Of a stretch of DNA of 64,000 bases, positions 51,579 to 60,631 are shown piece by piece; the first letter of the stretch is position 1, and every line of letters starts with the position of its first letter. The notes under the pieces were generated by a model, which saw only the letters and a program-made list of their open reading frames with translations, did not search any database and had not been told where the DNA came from. Source of the DNA: Hymenobacter sedentarius (GTDB lineage: Bacteria > Bacteroidota > Bacteroidia > Cytophagales > Hymenobacteraceae); contig NZ_CP013909.1 of the NCBI RefSeq assembly GCF_001507645.1, positions 3,968,001 to 4,032,000 of the forward strand, read 5' to 3'. The translations under genes and the position numbers were made by a program.

Positions 51579-52192
51579 TACCGGGCTTGCCGAAGGCGCT
51601 CCACAATGCTGCGGCCCAGGGTAATTTCGTCGGCGTATTCCAGCTCACCGCCCACCGGAATGCCGCGGGCAATGGTGCTGATGTGCACGTTGGGCAGGTC
51701 GCGCAGCCGGCGCGAGAGGTAGAAGGCCGTGGTGTCGCCTTCCATCGTGGGGCTGATGGCGAGGATGACTTCCCGGATTTCGGAGTCTTCGGTGCTGGCC
51801 CGCTCCACCAGCGAATCGATGTGCAAATCGGAAGGGCCCACGCCTTCAATGGGCGAAATCACGCCGCCCAGCACGTGGTACACGCCCTTGTACTGGCCCG
51901 TGTTTTCAATGGCAATGACGTCGCGCACGTCCGACACCACGCACACCAGGCTGTGGTCGCGCAGCTTGTTGGCGCAGATGTCGCACTGCTCGGCATCGGA
52001 AATGCTGTGGCAGGTGCGGCAGTAGGTTATTTCGAAGCGCATTTTGGCCAGCGCCTCGGCCAATGAAGCGGTGGTATCCATCTCGGCCTTCAGCAAGTGC
52101 AGCGCCAGGCGCAGGGCCGTTTTGCGGCCGATGCCGGGCAGGCGCGCCAGCTCGCCCACCGCGTTTTCAATCAGTTTTGAGGGGAACTCCAT
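51578..52192 (-). CDS. recR: Recombination protein RecR
   Basis: A 204-residue protein. It has an N-terminal helix-hairpin-helix (LARLPGIGRKTALRLALHLL), a C4 zinc finger (CRTCHSISDAEQCDIC), a Toprim domain (VCVVSDVRDVIAIEN) and a Walker-B-like C terminus. It works with RecFO at gapped DNA. Length is normal. It starts at the ATG at 52192, 4 bp from the boundary of a short repeat, and precedes the terminator and the glycosyltransferase gene. Confidence 0.97.
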   Translation of the reverse strand: MEFPSKLIENAVGELARLPGIGRKTALRLALHLLKAEMDTTASLAEALAKMRFEITYCRTCHSISDAEQCDICANKLRDHSLVCVVSDVRDVIAIENTGQYKGVYHVLGGVISPIEGVGPSDLHIDSLVERASTEDSEIREVILAISPTMEGDTTAFYLSRRLRDLPNVHISTIARGIPVGGELEYADEITLGRSIVERLRQAR

Positions 52193-52195
52193 TCA

Positions 52196-52282
52196 GGTTG
52201 TTAGTTGATGGTTGTCGGTTGTTAGTCGAAGGTTGTGAATTGCCAGTGCAACCTGACAACTGACAACGAGCAACTGACAACT
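52196..52282. repeat. Family F inverted repeat (GTTGTTAG / CTGACAAC)
   Basis: GTTGTTAGTTGATGGTTGTC on one side and CTGACAACTGACAACGAGCA on the other, low-complexity and inverted. It overlaps the clpS stop codon (TAG at 52283-52281 on the minus strand). Confidence 0.6.
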
Positions 52283-52562
52283 AGACCACGTCTGCCGAGA
52301 TGCCGCGGTCGTGGATGGCCGTGCACAGCGGCTCCAGTTCCTCGTACGTGCCTATTTTAACGGCGCACTGGCCCTTGTAGTGGATGAGCAGCGTGCATTG
52401 CTCGGCCTGCTCCGGCTGGTGTCCGCACACGTCAATCAGGGTTTTGATGACGTGCTCAAACGTGTTGACGTCGTCGTTGTACACAACGAGGTTACGCAGC
52501 TCAACTTCTTCTTCGAGCAGCAGTACGTCCTCATCGTGCTCAATTTGCGGGCGGGTGTTCAT
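52281..52562 (-). CDS. clpS: ATP-dependent Clp protease adaptor ClpS
   Basis: A 93-residue protein with the ClpS core (LVVYNDDVNTFEHVIKTLID, CTLLIHYKGQCAVKIGTYEE). The Asn-Asp pair in NDDVNTF helps to grip N-degron residues. It delivers N-end-rule substrates to ClpA-type unfoldases. Length is normal for Bacteroidota. It starts at the ATG at 52562 and its last codon lies inside a repeat. Confidence 0.93.
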   Translation of the reverse strand: MNTRPQIEHDEDVLLLEEEVELRNLVVYNDDVNTFEHVIKTLIDVCGHQPEQAEQCTLLIHYKGQCAVKIGTYEELEPLCTAIHDRGISADVV

Positions 52563-52988
52563 AGGGCAAAATTACGCAGGAAAGCCCGCGTGGGGGTAGC
52601 TTGTAGTAACTATGAATATCCCTGATTCGTTTCCTTATTTCCACTGATTTTATTAACCCATGGCGGAGCTTGTTGGGCGCCGGCAATCACACTTATTGGG
52701 CGCATCAAGGTGATCTAAGCAAAACTATTCAGTGCCGGACCTCAAGCACCATTACTTACTCGCAATAATTTTCATATAAAAATGAAAAAGCCCCACTGTC
52801 CTCTTTCTGGGCAGCGGGGCTTTTCGCCCAAACGTGGTTGGGCTAACTGTGCAATCTCGAAGTAAACCCGCAGGACACGGGCCCGAACAACCGAGATTCT
52901 GGTTTCGCGGCGATTGGAGCAGCATCCATCACCAGCCCAGCCTCGGGTTATTACACTTTCAACTCAGGCCGGTGGCTCGGGGTTAACC
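52563..52988. other. 426-bp intergenic stretch
   Basis: No supported gene. It holds a terminator at 52786-52824 and otherwise AT-rich spacer with no recognisable RNA. The right-hand part (52825-52988) is plain. Confidence 0.5.
52786..52824 (-). terminator. Terminator of the S74/T9SS unit
   Basis: AAAAGCCCC ... GGGGCTTTT hairpin with a long loop, about 165 bp after the stop of the T9SS cargo gene. Confidence 0.7.
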
Positions 52989-54521
52989 TCACAGGCGCAA
53001 GACTTTGCGGGTAATTTGCTGGCCGCCTTGCACGGCGCGCAAGGTGTAGTTGCCGGTGGCCAGCGAGCGTACGTCCACCTGGTACCGGCTGCTGCCCATC
53101 GGTGCCATTTCCTTCTGGCTGATTACCCTTCGGCCGGTCATGTCATAAAGCTCAATTTGCAGCGGCCCCGCGGCGGGCGACACCAAATCCAACGTCAGGT
53201 AGGCCTGCATGGGTACCGGGTAAGCCTCCACCGAGAACACAATGGTTTTGTTGAACCGGACGTACTGCACGCCGCTGTAGTTGGAAGTGCCATCCAAATC
53301 AATCTGGTGCAAGCGGTAGTAGAAAGCCGCCGCTTTGCGGCCGGCTCCGAGGTCAGTTGCCGTATAAGACAGCGTTGAGCTGCTGTTTCCCGCAGCCGGT
53401 TTGCGGCTGATTTCCATCCAGTTCTTGCCATCCTCCGCGCGCTCAATTGCGAACCAGGCACTGTTGTGCTCCGAGGCAGTGCTCCATTTCAGCACAGCAT
53501 CCAGCTCACGGGCCGTGGCAGCAAACGAGGTAAGTTCCACTGGCAGCGGCACTTCGTAGGTGCTCACCGTGTACCACGCCCCGGTTTCCAACGTGGTGCT
53601 AACCGTAACGGAACGGTTAGCAGCCGGCTGGAGCGGGCCCTGGCGCACCCAGGTAAGGCCATTGTCGGTGCTGCGCCACACCTGGGCCTGGCTGTTGTTG
53701 AAATTCAAGCCGTGGTCGTTGTCGGCCAGCCATTTCAGCGTCAGGGTCACGGGCGCGGCTGGAGGCGCTGGTGTAGTCAGGCGCCAGATGCGGTCGATGC
53801 CCTGGTTGCTCCCAAGCACCGGATTTTGGCCGAAGGAATAATTTGCCAGCAGCAGCCCGGTACGGCGGTCTACTTCCAGGGTAAAGCCTTGGCTTTGCGG
53901 GTTCACCAGAAAGCCCATGCCGCCAAAATCAACGTCGGAAGTAATCGCAGGCACGCTTTGCTGCTGCACCAGGCTGCCTTTCACATAGGAGGCATCGGTC
54001 TCACCAAAAACGCTGCCCGTGGCCGTGAGGCGCAGCTGGTAGTTGGTGGTGGTGAGCAAATGACCATTCTTCATCCGCAACACGCCATCAACCTGGCCGC
54101 TGGAGCCCAGCAGTACCCCACCGGGGTTGCTGCCCGCAGCCGGATTGTCGATGCGCAGGTGGTGCAGGATGGCGCCGTTCAAGGTCAGATTGCGCTGGGT
54201 GCCGCTGGCCCCGTTGAAGACCACCGTGCCCAAACCCGGCACCCAAGTGCCGGTATTGAGCAAGTCGCCTTCGTCCAGAAACAGCCGGGGCCTAGCCGGC
54301 GCCGTGGCCGTCTGGTTAAACTGGCCCTCGTTTTTGAAGGCTTTACCGGTCGCATCGCCACGCACGTACAGCAGCGAGTCAGTTACCGCCACCATGCCAT
54401 TGGGGCCATTGTAGAGCGTCTGGGCCCGGGCGGCCGAAGAAAGCCACAGGCCGCCAAGCAACAGGGCCGCGGCTAAGCGTCCCGGCCGCGGAAAGTTAAA
54501 ATTGGCCATCATGGTACGCAT
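52989..54521 (-). CDS. T9SS type A sorting-domain cargo protein
   Basis: A 510-residue secreted protein from the ATG at 54521 (MRTMMANFNFPRPGRL). Signal peptide ends near AARAQ. The middle has the stretch LPVELTSFAATARELDAVLK, standard in T9SS cargo, and a fibronectin-like segment. The C-terminal 80 residues form a T9SS sorting domain (VEAYPVPMQAYLTLDLVSPA, YDMTGRRVI, GNYTLRAVQGGQQITRKVLR). It should be exported through the outer membrane and anchored or released. The gene starts 15 bp after the stop of the S74 protein gene upstream and is probably in one operon with it. Confidence 0.88.
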   Translation of the reverse strand: MRTMMANFNFPRPGRLAAALLLGGLWLSSAARAQTLYNGPNGMVAVTDSLLYVRGDATGKAFKNEGQFNQTATAPARPRLFLDEGDLLNTGTWVPGLGTVVFNGASGTQRNLTLNGAILHHLRIDNPAAGSNPGGVLLGSSGQVDGVLRMKNGHLLTTTNYQLRLTATGSVFGETDASYVKGSLVQQQSVPAITSDVDFGGMGFLVNPQSQGFTLEVDRRTGLLLANYSFGQNPVLGSNQGIDRIWRLTTPAPPAAPVTLTLKWLADNDHGLNFNNSQAQVWRSTDNGLTWVRQGPLQPAANRSVTVSTTLETGAWYTVSTYEVPLPVELTSFAATARELDAVLKWSTASEHNSAWFAIERAEDGKNWMEISRKPAAGNSSSTLSYTATDLGAGRKAAAFYYRLHQIDLDGTSNYSGVQYVRFNKTIVFSVEAYPVPMQAYLTLDLVSPAAGPLQIELYDMTGRRVISQKEMAPMGSSRYQVDVRSLATGNYTLRAVQGGQQITRKVLRL

Positions 54522-54536
54522 AAGGGAGTAAGACAC

Positions 54537-57500
54537 TTAGCGCTGGCCCTGGGCCGTGGCATTAACCGGAGTACCGGCCTCCAGCGCCCGCAAACGCGAC
54601 TCAAACGTCTGCACGGCAGCTTCTGCTTTCTCGGCCCGGCCGCGCATGGTGTCGAGTTGAGCTTGTTGCTCTTGCAGGGCTTTCACCAGCACGGGCACCA
54701 GCTCGGCGTAGTTCACGCCCATGGTCTGGTTGGCATCGGTGCCAACGGAAACTACTTCGGGTACCACCTTCTGCAGCTCCTGGGCAATAAAGCCGATTTT
54801 GTTGGTTTGGCTTGGCGTTTTCTTCCAGGCGTAGCGCACGGGGCGCATGGCCATTACAGTGCTCATGCCGTAGCCCAGGCCCATGATGTTAGTTTTCAGG
54901 CGGGCGTCAGAGGTTTGTATAGTTCCATTGGTGGAATACACGTTCGCCCACCGCAAAGCCGAAGTACCAAGCGTATTGTTGCCATCAGAGTTCGGCACAA
55001 TATTGCCGGTTACAGTTAGCGCATTGCCGAGCGTGGTGGTGCCCGTCACATTTAACGCTCCACCTACTGAAGCATTGCTGCCTACGCCCAACGTGGCACC
55101 TACACTCATGGCAGTGCCGACGCTCAGCGTTGTACCAATTTGACCAGAGCCATTGATGTTAAAGTTAGCGGCTTGGGCAGTCGAGCTTTGATTCAAAACG
55201 GCAACACCTGGCGAGGGAAAGTCCTGAGTGCCCAAGTTGCCTGAGCCATCAGCCACAACAAGCCGGGTGCCGGTGCCGCCCAAGTTCGTTACTTGTGCCA
55301 TGGCCAGCGTTGTTGAGCCAGCAGTAAGTCCAGAAAGTTTGGTTGCCGCGCTTACATCCAAGGAGCTTTTCAAGGTAGTGGCGCCATCCACCGACAGCGG
55401 ACCGGCTACAGCTGCAGAGTTCAGGGTGGTAGTTCCAGCACTCAAGCTACCCGCCACTGTGGCCGAGCTTAGGGTTGTGGCCCCGGCGTTTAGCCCAGCC
55501 AGCGTGGAAACACCGCTTACGGTCAAAGTGCCTAAGGCACCGGAGCCACTAATTTGAAAATTAGCCGTTTGGGTGTTCCCAGTTTGATTTAGAATGGCGT
55601 TGATTGGGGTAGGCAGAGGCTGAGTGGTTAAAACTCCGTTGGCGTCGTTGACTACCATGCCAGCCGTTTTCAGGTTAGCTACCCGGGCCGAAGCCAGTGA
55701 AGCCAAGCCGGAGGTATTGAGGTCATTCATGGTAGTAGTGCCTCCTACACCGAGTGCGCCGGCTACGGTCGCATTGGAATTTACAGTGACCGTGCTTAAA
55801 GTGCTAGTGCCCATCACAACCAATGCACCACCAACTGTATTGCTTCCGCCCATGGAGGTGTTACCGTTCACTCTCAGCGAGTTCAGCTCACCCGACCCGC
55901 TCAGATTAAAGCTAGCATTCTGCGTAGAGACTTGATTTAAGATAGGGTCAATTGTTGCCGGAATAGCCTGCGTAGACAAGTTGCCCAAGCCATCCGTTAC
56001 CACCAAGCGGGTGCCTTGATTTATGCCCAGGCTGCTTAACTGAGTGGGCCCTGCTACTACCAAGGAATTGTTGAGCGTAGTCGTACCCGTAACGCCTAGC
56101 GAACCGGCGCTCACGGCATTGGTGACGTTAGCCGAAGCTAGCGTAGTAGCCCCAGCGCTGAGGACGCCCAGCGCCGAAGTTCCCCCAACGGTCAGGTTGG
56201 CGTTAATCAATCCGTTGCTCACGGCAAAAGCAGGTGCTGCAGCTGTGTTGGTGTTTTTAATAAACTCGCCAGAGCTGCCTGGTAAGTCAACGGCTAATAG
56301 GTCTCCGGTACTGTTAGCGATAACCATTCGATTGCTGCTGCCTCCGACAAATGTGCCGATGCGCACAGCACTTAGCGAAGCTAGGCCGGAGGTGCTAAGC
56401 GTCTTCAGCCCGGCGTTGCCTGTCACGGTCAAATCGTTTGTGACGGTGGCACTATTGAACGTGTTAGCACCAGACAGGGTCGTATTGCCCGTTACTGCGA
56501 GTGTACCCCCAACCGTCGCGTTATTGGTTACACCTACCGATTTAAGCGTACTGGCACCAGCTACCGTCAACGTATTGCCCACCGTTAAGTCAGTGCCCAC
56601 ACCAAACGTGGTCCCTACTTGGCCCAAGCCACTGATTTTGAAATTAGCGGGTTGTGTTATAGCGCTCTGATTTAAGATGGCATCTCCTGGCGCGGGAATA
56701 GCTTGTGTGGTTAGATTGCCTAAGTCATCGGTTACCACCAAACGGTTCCCGGAGCCGCCCAGGGTTGTCACGCGGGCCGAATTCAGCGTAGCCAAACCCG
56801 AGGAGTTAAGTGTGCCAGTACTCAACACATTGGTGACGGAAGCCGAATTTAGCGTGGCAGCCCCAGCGGTAAGTCCGGCAAGGGTAGTACCGCCCGTTAC
56901 TCCGAGTGTCCCTATGCTAGTAGAGCCAAGCGAAGTAGTGCCTGCTGTGAGGCCGGCTAGAGTAGTTGCACCGGCTACATTTAGTGTAGAACCAATCCGC
57001 CCAGTACCATTAATGCGGAAATTTGCGATTTGGTCGGCCGCGTTCTGGTTCAGAATGGAATAATCTGATGCTGCAACGGTCTGTGTACCAAGCTTACCGG
57101 TTGCATCGGCTACTACCAAACGGGTCCCGGTACCAACTAGGTCAGTAATAGTAGCTTCCCCGTTTACTTGCAAGTAGGTTTTCTCGCTTGGGTTGCCAAC
57201 GATTGTGGCGTATAAATTGGTGACGCTGTTTCTTCCCGCCACTTTCAAGTCGCCAGTTAAGACTGTTTTGCCAAACACCTTAAAGCCGTCACCCACTTCG
57301 CCAGAGCCACTAATGCGGAAGTTAGCAGGCTGGGCTACCGCGGTCTGGTTCTGAATGAATTCACCCGTACCAATTGAAGCAGCAGCGCCCGTGATAAGGT
57401 TGCCGTTGGCGTCTGTTATCACAACACGGTTGCCAGCCCCGACTAGGCTCGTAACCCGGGCTGTGTTCAGGGTGGCCAGGCCCGACGTGCCCACCGTGCT

Positions 57501-58385
57501 CAGGCTTGTGTTGCCCGTGACCCCAAGGGTGCTGCTTAGCGTAGTGGCGCCGGTTACGCCTAACGTAGAACCCACGGAAAGCGCGCCATTAAGTCGGCCT
57601 GACCCAGTGATGCGGAAATTGGCAATTTGGTCAACTGTGTTCTGGTTGAGAATAGCATCTCCAGGAGCAGGAATTGCTTGAGTGCTCAGATTACCTGACC
57701 CATCTGCTACCACTAAGCGGTTGCCGGTGCCGCCCAACGCGCCGAAAGTAGGTACGCCGGAAACATTCAGCGTACCATTCACCGTTGTGGCCCCGGCCGA
57801 TAGGCCGGCCAGGGTGGTAGCCCCCGATACCCCCAAGGTGCTGCCCACGGTCAGCCCATTGGCTACAATAGCTGAAAATAATGAAGCTGGGCCACCCACG
57901 GTCAAGGCATTAAGAAGATTGAGAGTACCGTCCTGGCGAAGCCGCATCCGCTCAGTGTTACCTACTCTAAAGGCAAGGTCCTGGGCGTCTGTAGTGCCCA
58001 GGAAGCTGGAAGATGGATTGGTACCGGCGTTGCCGGTAGTGCGCCAAAAATCGAGGCCGACCGGAGCCGCTGAACTCACGAAACGCTCCCAGTTGGGCGC
58101 GCTGCTCGTACCAGAGTTAAAGTAAAAACCTGGCCCGGCGATAGCGCCACTGGTATTGTAGACCAACAACGAAGTGGCCGGGTTTGTAATTGTTCCCCCA
58201 TCGGTTGCACTTGTGAGCGCCACCCGCGGGATAAGCAACCCTCGGCTTGCACTGGTTATATCAAGCATCGCCGAGGCATCGGGGTTAAGAGTGCCAATGC
58301 CGGTCTGGGCCCGCGCTGCCGGCGTGGCCAGCAGCAGCAAACTCGTTGCCCCCAATGAGTAGAAAAGAGAGGAGAAAACCTTCAT
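54537..58385 (-). CDS. Repetitive fibre-like protein with C-terminal S74 chaperone domain
   Basis: A 1282-residue protein. The signal peptide is followed by GIGTLNPDASAMLDITSASR, a block typical of Bacteroidota surface tail-fibre-like proteins. The centre (about 200-1100) is built of eight modules of about 115 residues that repeat GNRLVVxDxxGNLxTQxIP, ILNQ and ANFxISGSGxxG, full of Thr/Ser/Ala/Gly/Leu beta-strands. The C terminus carries an S74 intramolecular chaperone (TSDARLKTNIMGL with Ser1159, then NKIGFIAQELQKVVPEVV), then a coiled coil (about 1227-1272). The S74 domain of phage tailspikes trimerises a beta-helical fibre and then cleaves itself off at a Ser. It is first in the unit with the T9SS cargo gene. 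Confidence 0.9.
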   Translation of the reverse strand: MKVFSSLFYSLGATSLLLLATPAARAQTGIGTLNPDASAMLDITSASRGLLIPRVALTSATDGGTITNPATSLLVYNTSGAIAGPGFYFNSGTSSAPNWERFVSSAAPVGLDFWRTTGNAGTNPSSSFLGTTDAQDLAFRVGNTERMRLRQDGTLNLLNALTVGGPASLFSAIVANGLTVGSTLGVSGATTLAGLSAGATTVNGTLNVSGVPTFGALGGTGNRLVVADGSGNLSTQAIPAPGDAILNQNTVDQIANFRITGSGRLNGALSVGSTLGVTGATTLSSTLGVTGNTSLSTVGTSGLATLNTARVTSLVGAGNRVVITDANGNLITGAAASIGTGEFIQNQTAVAQPANFRISGSGEVGDGFKVFGKTVLTGDLKVAGRNSVTNLYATIVGNPSEKTYLQVNGEATITDLVGTGTRLVVADATGKLGTQTVAASDYSILNQNAADQIANFRINGTGRIGSTLNVAGATTLAGLTAGTTSLGSTSIGTLGVTGGTTLAGLTAGAATLNSASVTNVLSTGTLNSSGLATLNSARVTTLGGSGNRLVVTDDLGNLTTQAIPAPGDAILNQSAITQPANFKISGLGQVGTTFGVGTDLTVGNTLTVAGASTLKSVGVTNNATVGGTLAVTGNTTLSGANTFNSATVTNDLTVTGNAGLKTLSTSGLASLSAVRIGTFVGGSSNRMVIANSTGDLLAVDLPGSSGEFIKNTNTAAAPAFAVSNGLINANLTVGGTSALGVLSAGATTLASANVTNAVSAGSLGVTGTTTLNNSLVVAGPTQLSSLGINQGTRLVVTDGLGNLSTQAIPATIDPILNQVSTQNASFNLSGSGELNSLRVNGNTSMGGSNTVGGALVVMGTSTLSTVTVNSNATVAGALGVGGTTTMNDLNTSGLASLASARVANLKTAGMVVNDANGVLTTQPLPTPINAILNQTGNTQTANFQISGSGALGTLTVSGVSTLAGLNAGATTLSSATVAGSLSAGTTTLNSAAVAGPLSVDGATTLKSSLDVSAATKLSGLTAGSTTLAMAQVTNLGGTGTRLVVADGSGNLGTQDFPSPGVAVLNQSSTAQAANFNINGSGQIGTTLSVGTAMSVGATLGVGSNASVGGALNVTGTTTLGNALTVTGNIVPNSDGNNTLGTSALRWANVYSTNGTIQTSDARLKTNIMGLGYGMSTVMAMRPVRYAWKKTPSQTNKIGFIAQELQKVVPEVVSVGTDANQTMGVNYAELVPVLVKALQEQQAQLDTMRGRAEKAEAAVQTFESRLRALEAGTPVNATAQGQR

Positions 58386-58595
58386 ATAAAAATGAAATAA
58401 GTGAATTGTTACCAGGTTTTACCAAGAAAATAATGAATCTTTCTACTAAGTAATAATATATTTCCCATTTAAACCAATAATATTCACAATGTTTTCATGA
58501 GATAACCTTTGTCAAACTCATGCGTTACGTTTGCTTACTTATGGTTATCAAACAAATAAGGACTTGCCGATAATCGTTTAAAAATCAGCCCCATA

Positions 58596-59153
58596 ATGCC
58601 CGTCCCCTCCTCCGATTTCAAAAAAGCCCTCAAGCGCCTGCCCGAAAGCGATAAGGAAGCGCTGCTGCTGCGCGCCGTGCGCCGCGACGCCGAGCTGTAC
58701 GAAACCTACCGCTTCGAATTGCTGGCCGACGTGACCCTGGCCCAGATTCAGGAGGAAGCCGCCGACCGCATTCACGAGCTGTTCAACGTGGCCGTATCGG
58801 GCCGCTTGCTCAATCGGAGCTTGGTGAAGGCGCTGCGGGCGAGTGTGCAGGAGGCGGCCCGCGCCCGCCGCATCACCAAGAGCAAGCAGCTGGAAGTGGA
58901 CCTGCTGGTGTACATCCTGCGGCAGTGCATCGACAACTACTCCGGGCAATTCGACAGCGTGTACGACGGGTTTTTCAACGCCACGGCGCGGTTGGCGGCC
59001 CGCCTGCCGGCCATGATTCTGAAGAACCTGCACGAGGACCTGTGGCTCGAGTACAAGGAAGAACTGGATGAGATGCTGAGCAACCTGCACAACCGCAGCA
59101 AGAGTCGGCATTTGAAATTTGAGCTGCCCCGGCACTTCAGCATACCGGAATAA
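58596..59153 (+). CDS. Conserved hypothetical cytosolic protein
   Basis: A 185-residue protein from the ATG at 58596 (MPVPSSDFKKALKRLPESDK). It is mainly helical, with no signal peptide or membrane segment. Landmarks: RIHELFNVAVSGRLLNRSLV, RRITKSKQLEVDLLVYILRQ and DGFFNATARLAARLPAMILK. No family is known to me; similar proteins seem common in Bacteroidota. It is divergent from the S74 gene across an AT-rich 210-bp promoter region and followed by a strong terminator. Confidence 0.75.
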   Translation: MPVPSSDFKKALKRLPESDKEALLLRAVRRDAELYETYRFELLADVTLAQIQEEAADRIHELFNVAVSGRLLNRSLVKALRASVQEAARARRITKSKQLEVDLLVYILRQCIDNYSGQFDSVYDGFFNATARLAARLPAMILKNLHEDLWLEYKEELDEMLSNLHNRSKSRHLKFELPRHFSIPE

Positions 59154-59184
59154 AAAAAGCCCGCCAATATTGGCGGGCTTTTTT
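59152..59184. terminator. Bidirectional terminator
   Basis: AAAAAAGCCCGCCAATA / TATTGGCGGGCTTTTTT hairpin directly after the hypothetical gene, facing yceI. Confidence 0.9.
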
Positions 59185-59261
59185 GTTGGAAGAGGGCATT
59201 TCAACGGCAGCAACCGCGTGGGCTACTGCGGAAAGGCCCGTAAACCGGACTGCCTGGGCAA

Positions 59262-59906
59262 TTAAGCCTTCTTGGCAATAACGTTGAAGGTCAGGTCGAA
59301 GGTGTCGTAGATGGCCTTATCGCCGATGCTCTCGAAGAACGACTTCGAGCCGTATTTCAGGCCGAACTTGGTGCGGTCGATGGTCATCTTGCCAGTGGCG
59401 GCGGCTACGCCGTCTTTCACACCTACTTTGGCGGGGAAGCTGAGGCGCTGCGTTACGCCTTTGATGGTCATGTCGCCGGTGATGGTGGCGTTGTTAGCGT
59501 CTTTGGCGGCGCCTTTAATGGGGGCCACGCTCACGATTTTGAAGGTAGAGGTGGGGTACGTAGCCACGCCGAAGAAGTCGTCGCTGCTCATGTGGCCCAC
59601 AAACTTGGCCTGGTTCTCGGCGTCCGTGATGTCGGTGGCTTTCATGGTCTTCATGTCCACGGTTACGGTGCCACCCACGATGGCATTGCCTTTCACGAGC
59701 AGGTCGCCGTTGGCGAATTGCATGGTGCCGTTGTGGCCGTGGGTTACGGCTTTGCCATCCCAGCCCAAGGTGCTGAGCTGCGGCTGCAGCTTATAAGCCG
59801 GGGCGTTGGTGGCCATTTTGGCGCTGTTCATTTTTTGCGCCGAAGCAGCAGGGGCACCGCCGAGGACGGCAACAGCAAACAATGCGGGCAACAGGAATTT
59901 TTTCAT
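59262..59906 (-). CDS. YceI-family periplasmic lipid-binding protein
   Basis: A 214-residue protein with signal peptide MKKFLLPALFAVAVLGGAPA. YceI features: KLQPQLSTLGWDGKAVTHGH, GGTVTVDMKTMKATDI, SSDDFFGVATYPTSTFKIV, TGDMTIKGVTQRLSFPAKV and TIDRTKFGLKYGSKSFF. YceI proteins form a lipocalin-like barrel that binds isoprenoid or other amphiphilic ligands. A MarR regulator gene lies 110 bp upstream on the same strand, which may regulate it. Confidence 0.92.
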   Translation of the reverse strand: MKKFLLPALFAVAVLGGAPAASAQKMNSAKMATNAPAYKLQPQLSTLGWDGKAVTHGHNGTMQFANGDLLVKGNAIVGGTVTVDMKTMKATDITDAENQAKFVGHMSSDDFFGVATYPTSTFKIVSVAPIKGAAKDANNATITGDMTIKGVTQRLSFPAKVGVKDGVAAATGKMTIDRTKFGLKYGSKSFFESIGDKAIYDTFDLTFNVIAKKA

Positions 59907-60016
59907 CTGAAAAAGGGAATTGGGGAAATTTAATAACTAATTGAGAGAATGCTACGGCCCGGCCGCAACGAAAAAATGTGCCAGAACGGCATTTCCTATT
60001 ACTTAGGTAAAATCAA

Positions 60017-60472
60017 TTATTCTTCCGTTCGAATTTTATCGAGCAGGGTATTGAGCTGGTGCACTTCTTCAGCGGTGAGTTGGTTCATGCCGCCGGACTT
60101 GGTAACGCCGGCTTCCTCGATGCGGTCGAGCAGGTCGAGGCCAGCTTTCGTGATGCGGATGTCCACAGCGCGGCGGTTGGCGGGGCACACGGTGCGCGTC
60201 ACCAACTGCTTTTCCTCCAGCCGGTCCACAATACGGGAGGCGTTGCTGGTCTTGTCCAGCATGCGGTCGATGAGCAAGGCCACGGTGGCCGGCAGCGGGT
60301 GCTGGCCCCGCAAAATGCGAAGGATGTTGAACTGCGGCAGCGTGAGGCCGAAGGGCTTAAACGCCGCCGCCTGGCGCAGCTGCAGCCACCCCGCCGTGTA
60401 CAGCAGGTTGATGTGGGCCTTCTGAAACTCGTCGCGAAAAATGGGCTGCTTGATTTCGTCTTCGATGCGCAT
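60017..60472 (-). CDS. MarR-family transcriptional regulator
   Basis: A 151-residue protein; the ATG at 60472 (MRIEDEIKQP) is preferred over an upstream TTG. Winged helix-turn-helix: FGLTLPQFNILRILRGQ, ATVALLIDRMLDKTSNASRI and RLEEKQLVTRTVCPANRR are the helices and wing of MarR. It should bind as a dimer to palindromic operators and respond to a small molecule. Its neighbour yceI (110 bp downstream) may be the target. There is no clear operator to point to. Confidence 0.92.
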   Translation of the reverse strand: MRIEDEIKQPIFRDEFQKAHINLLYTAGWLQLRQAAAFKPFGLTLPQFNILRILRGQHPLPATVALLIDRMLDKTSNASRIVDRLEEKQLVTRTVCPANRRAVDIRITKAGLDLLDRIEEAGVTKSGGMNQLTAEEVHQLNTLLDKIRTEE

Positions 60473-60631
60473 GGTAGGCAGTGGAATCAGTTGCAAATTT
60501 ATGTAGGTACATTTAATGTCGCAACATTGTTCCCAATTATTTTAAAATTATTTTTAGGCTTACTGGTCGGGCTTTCTCCCTAACGCCGCAAAATGCGTAT
60601 CCTCGCAGGTTCAACCACTTTTCCCATTTCT

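Noticed and set aside
55140..57800. Regular repeats that could be mistaken for a CRISPR array or satellite
   Set aside because: The repeats are about 350 bp and keep reading frame inside the S74 protein; there are no short direct repeats with unique spacers.
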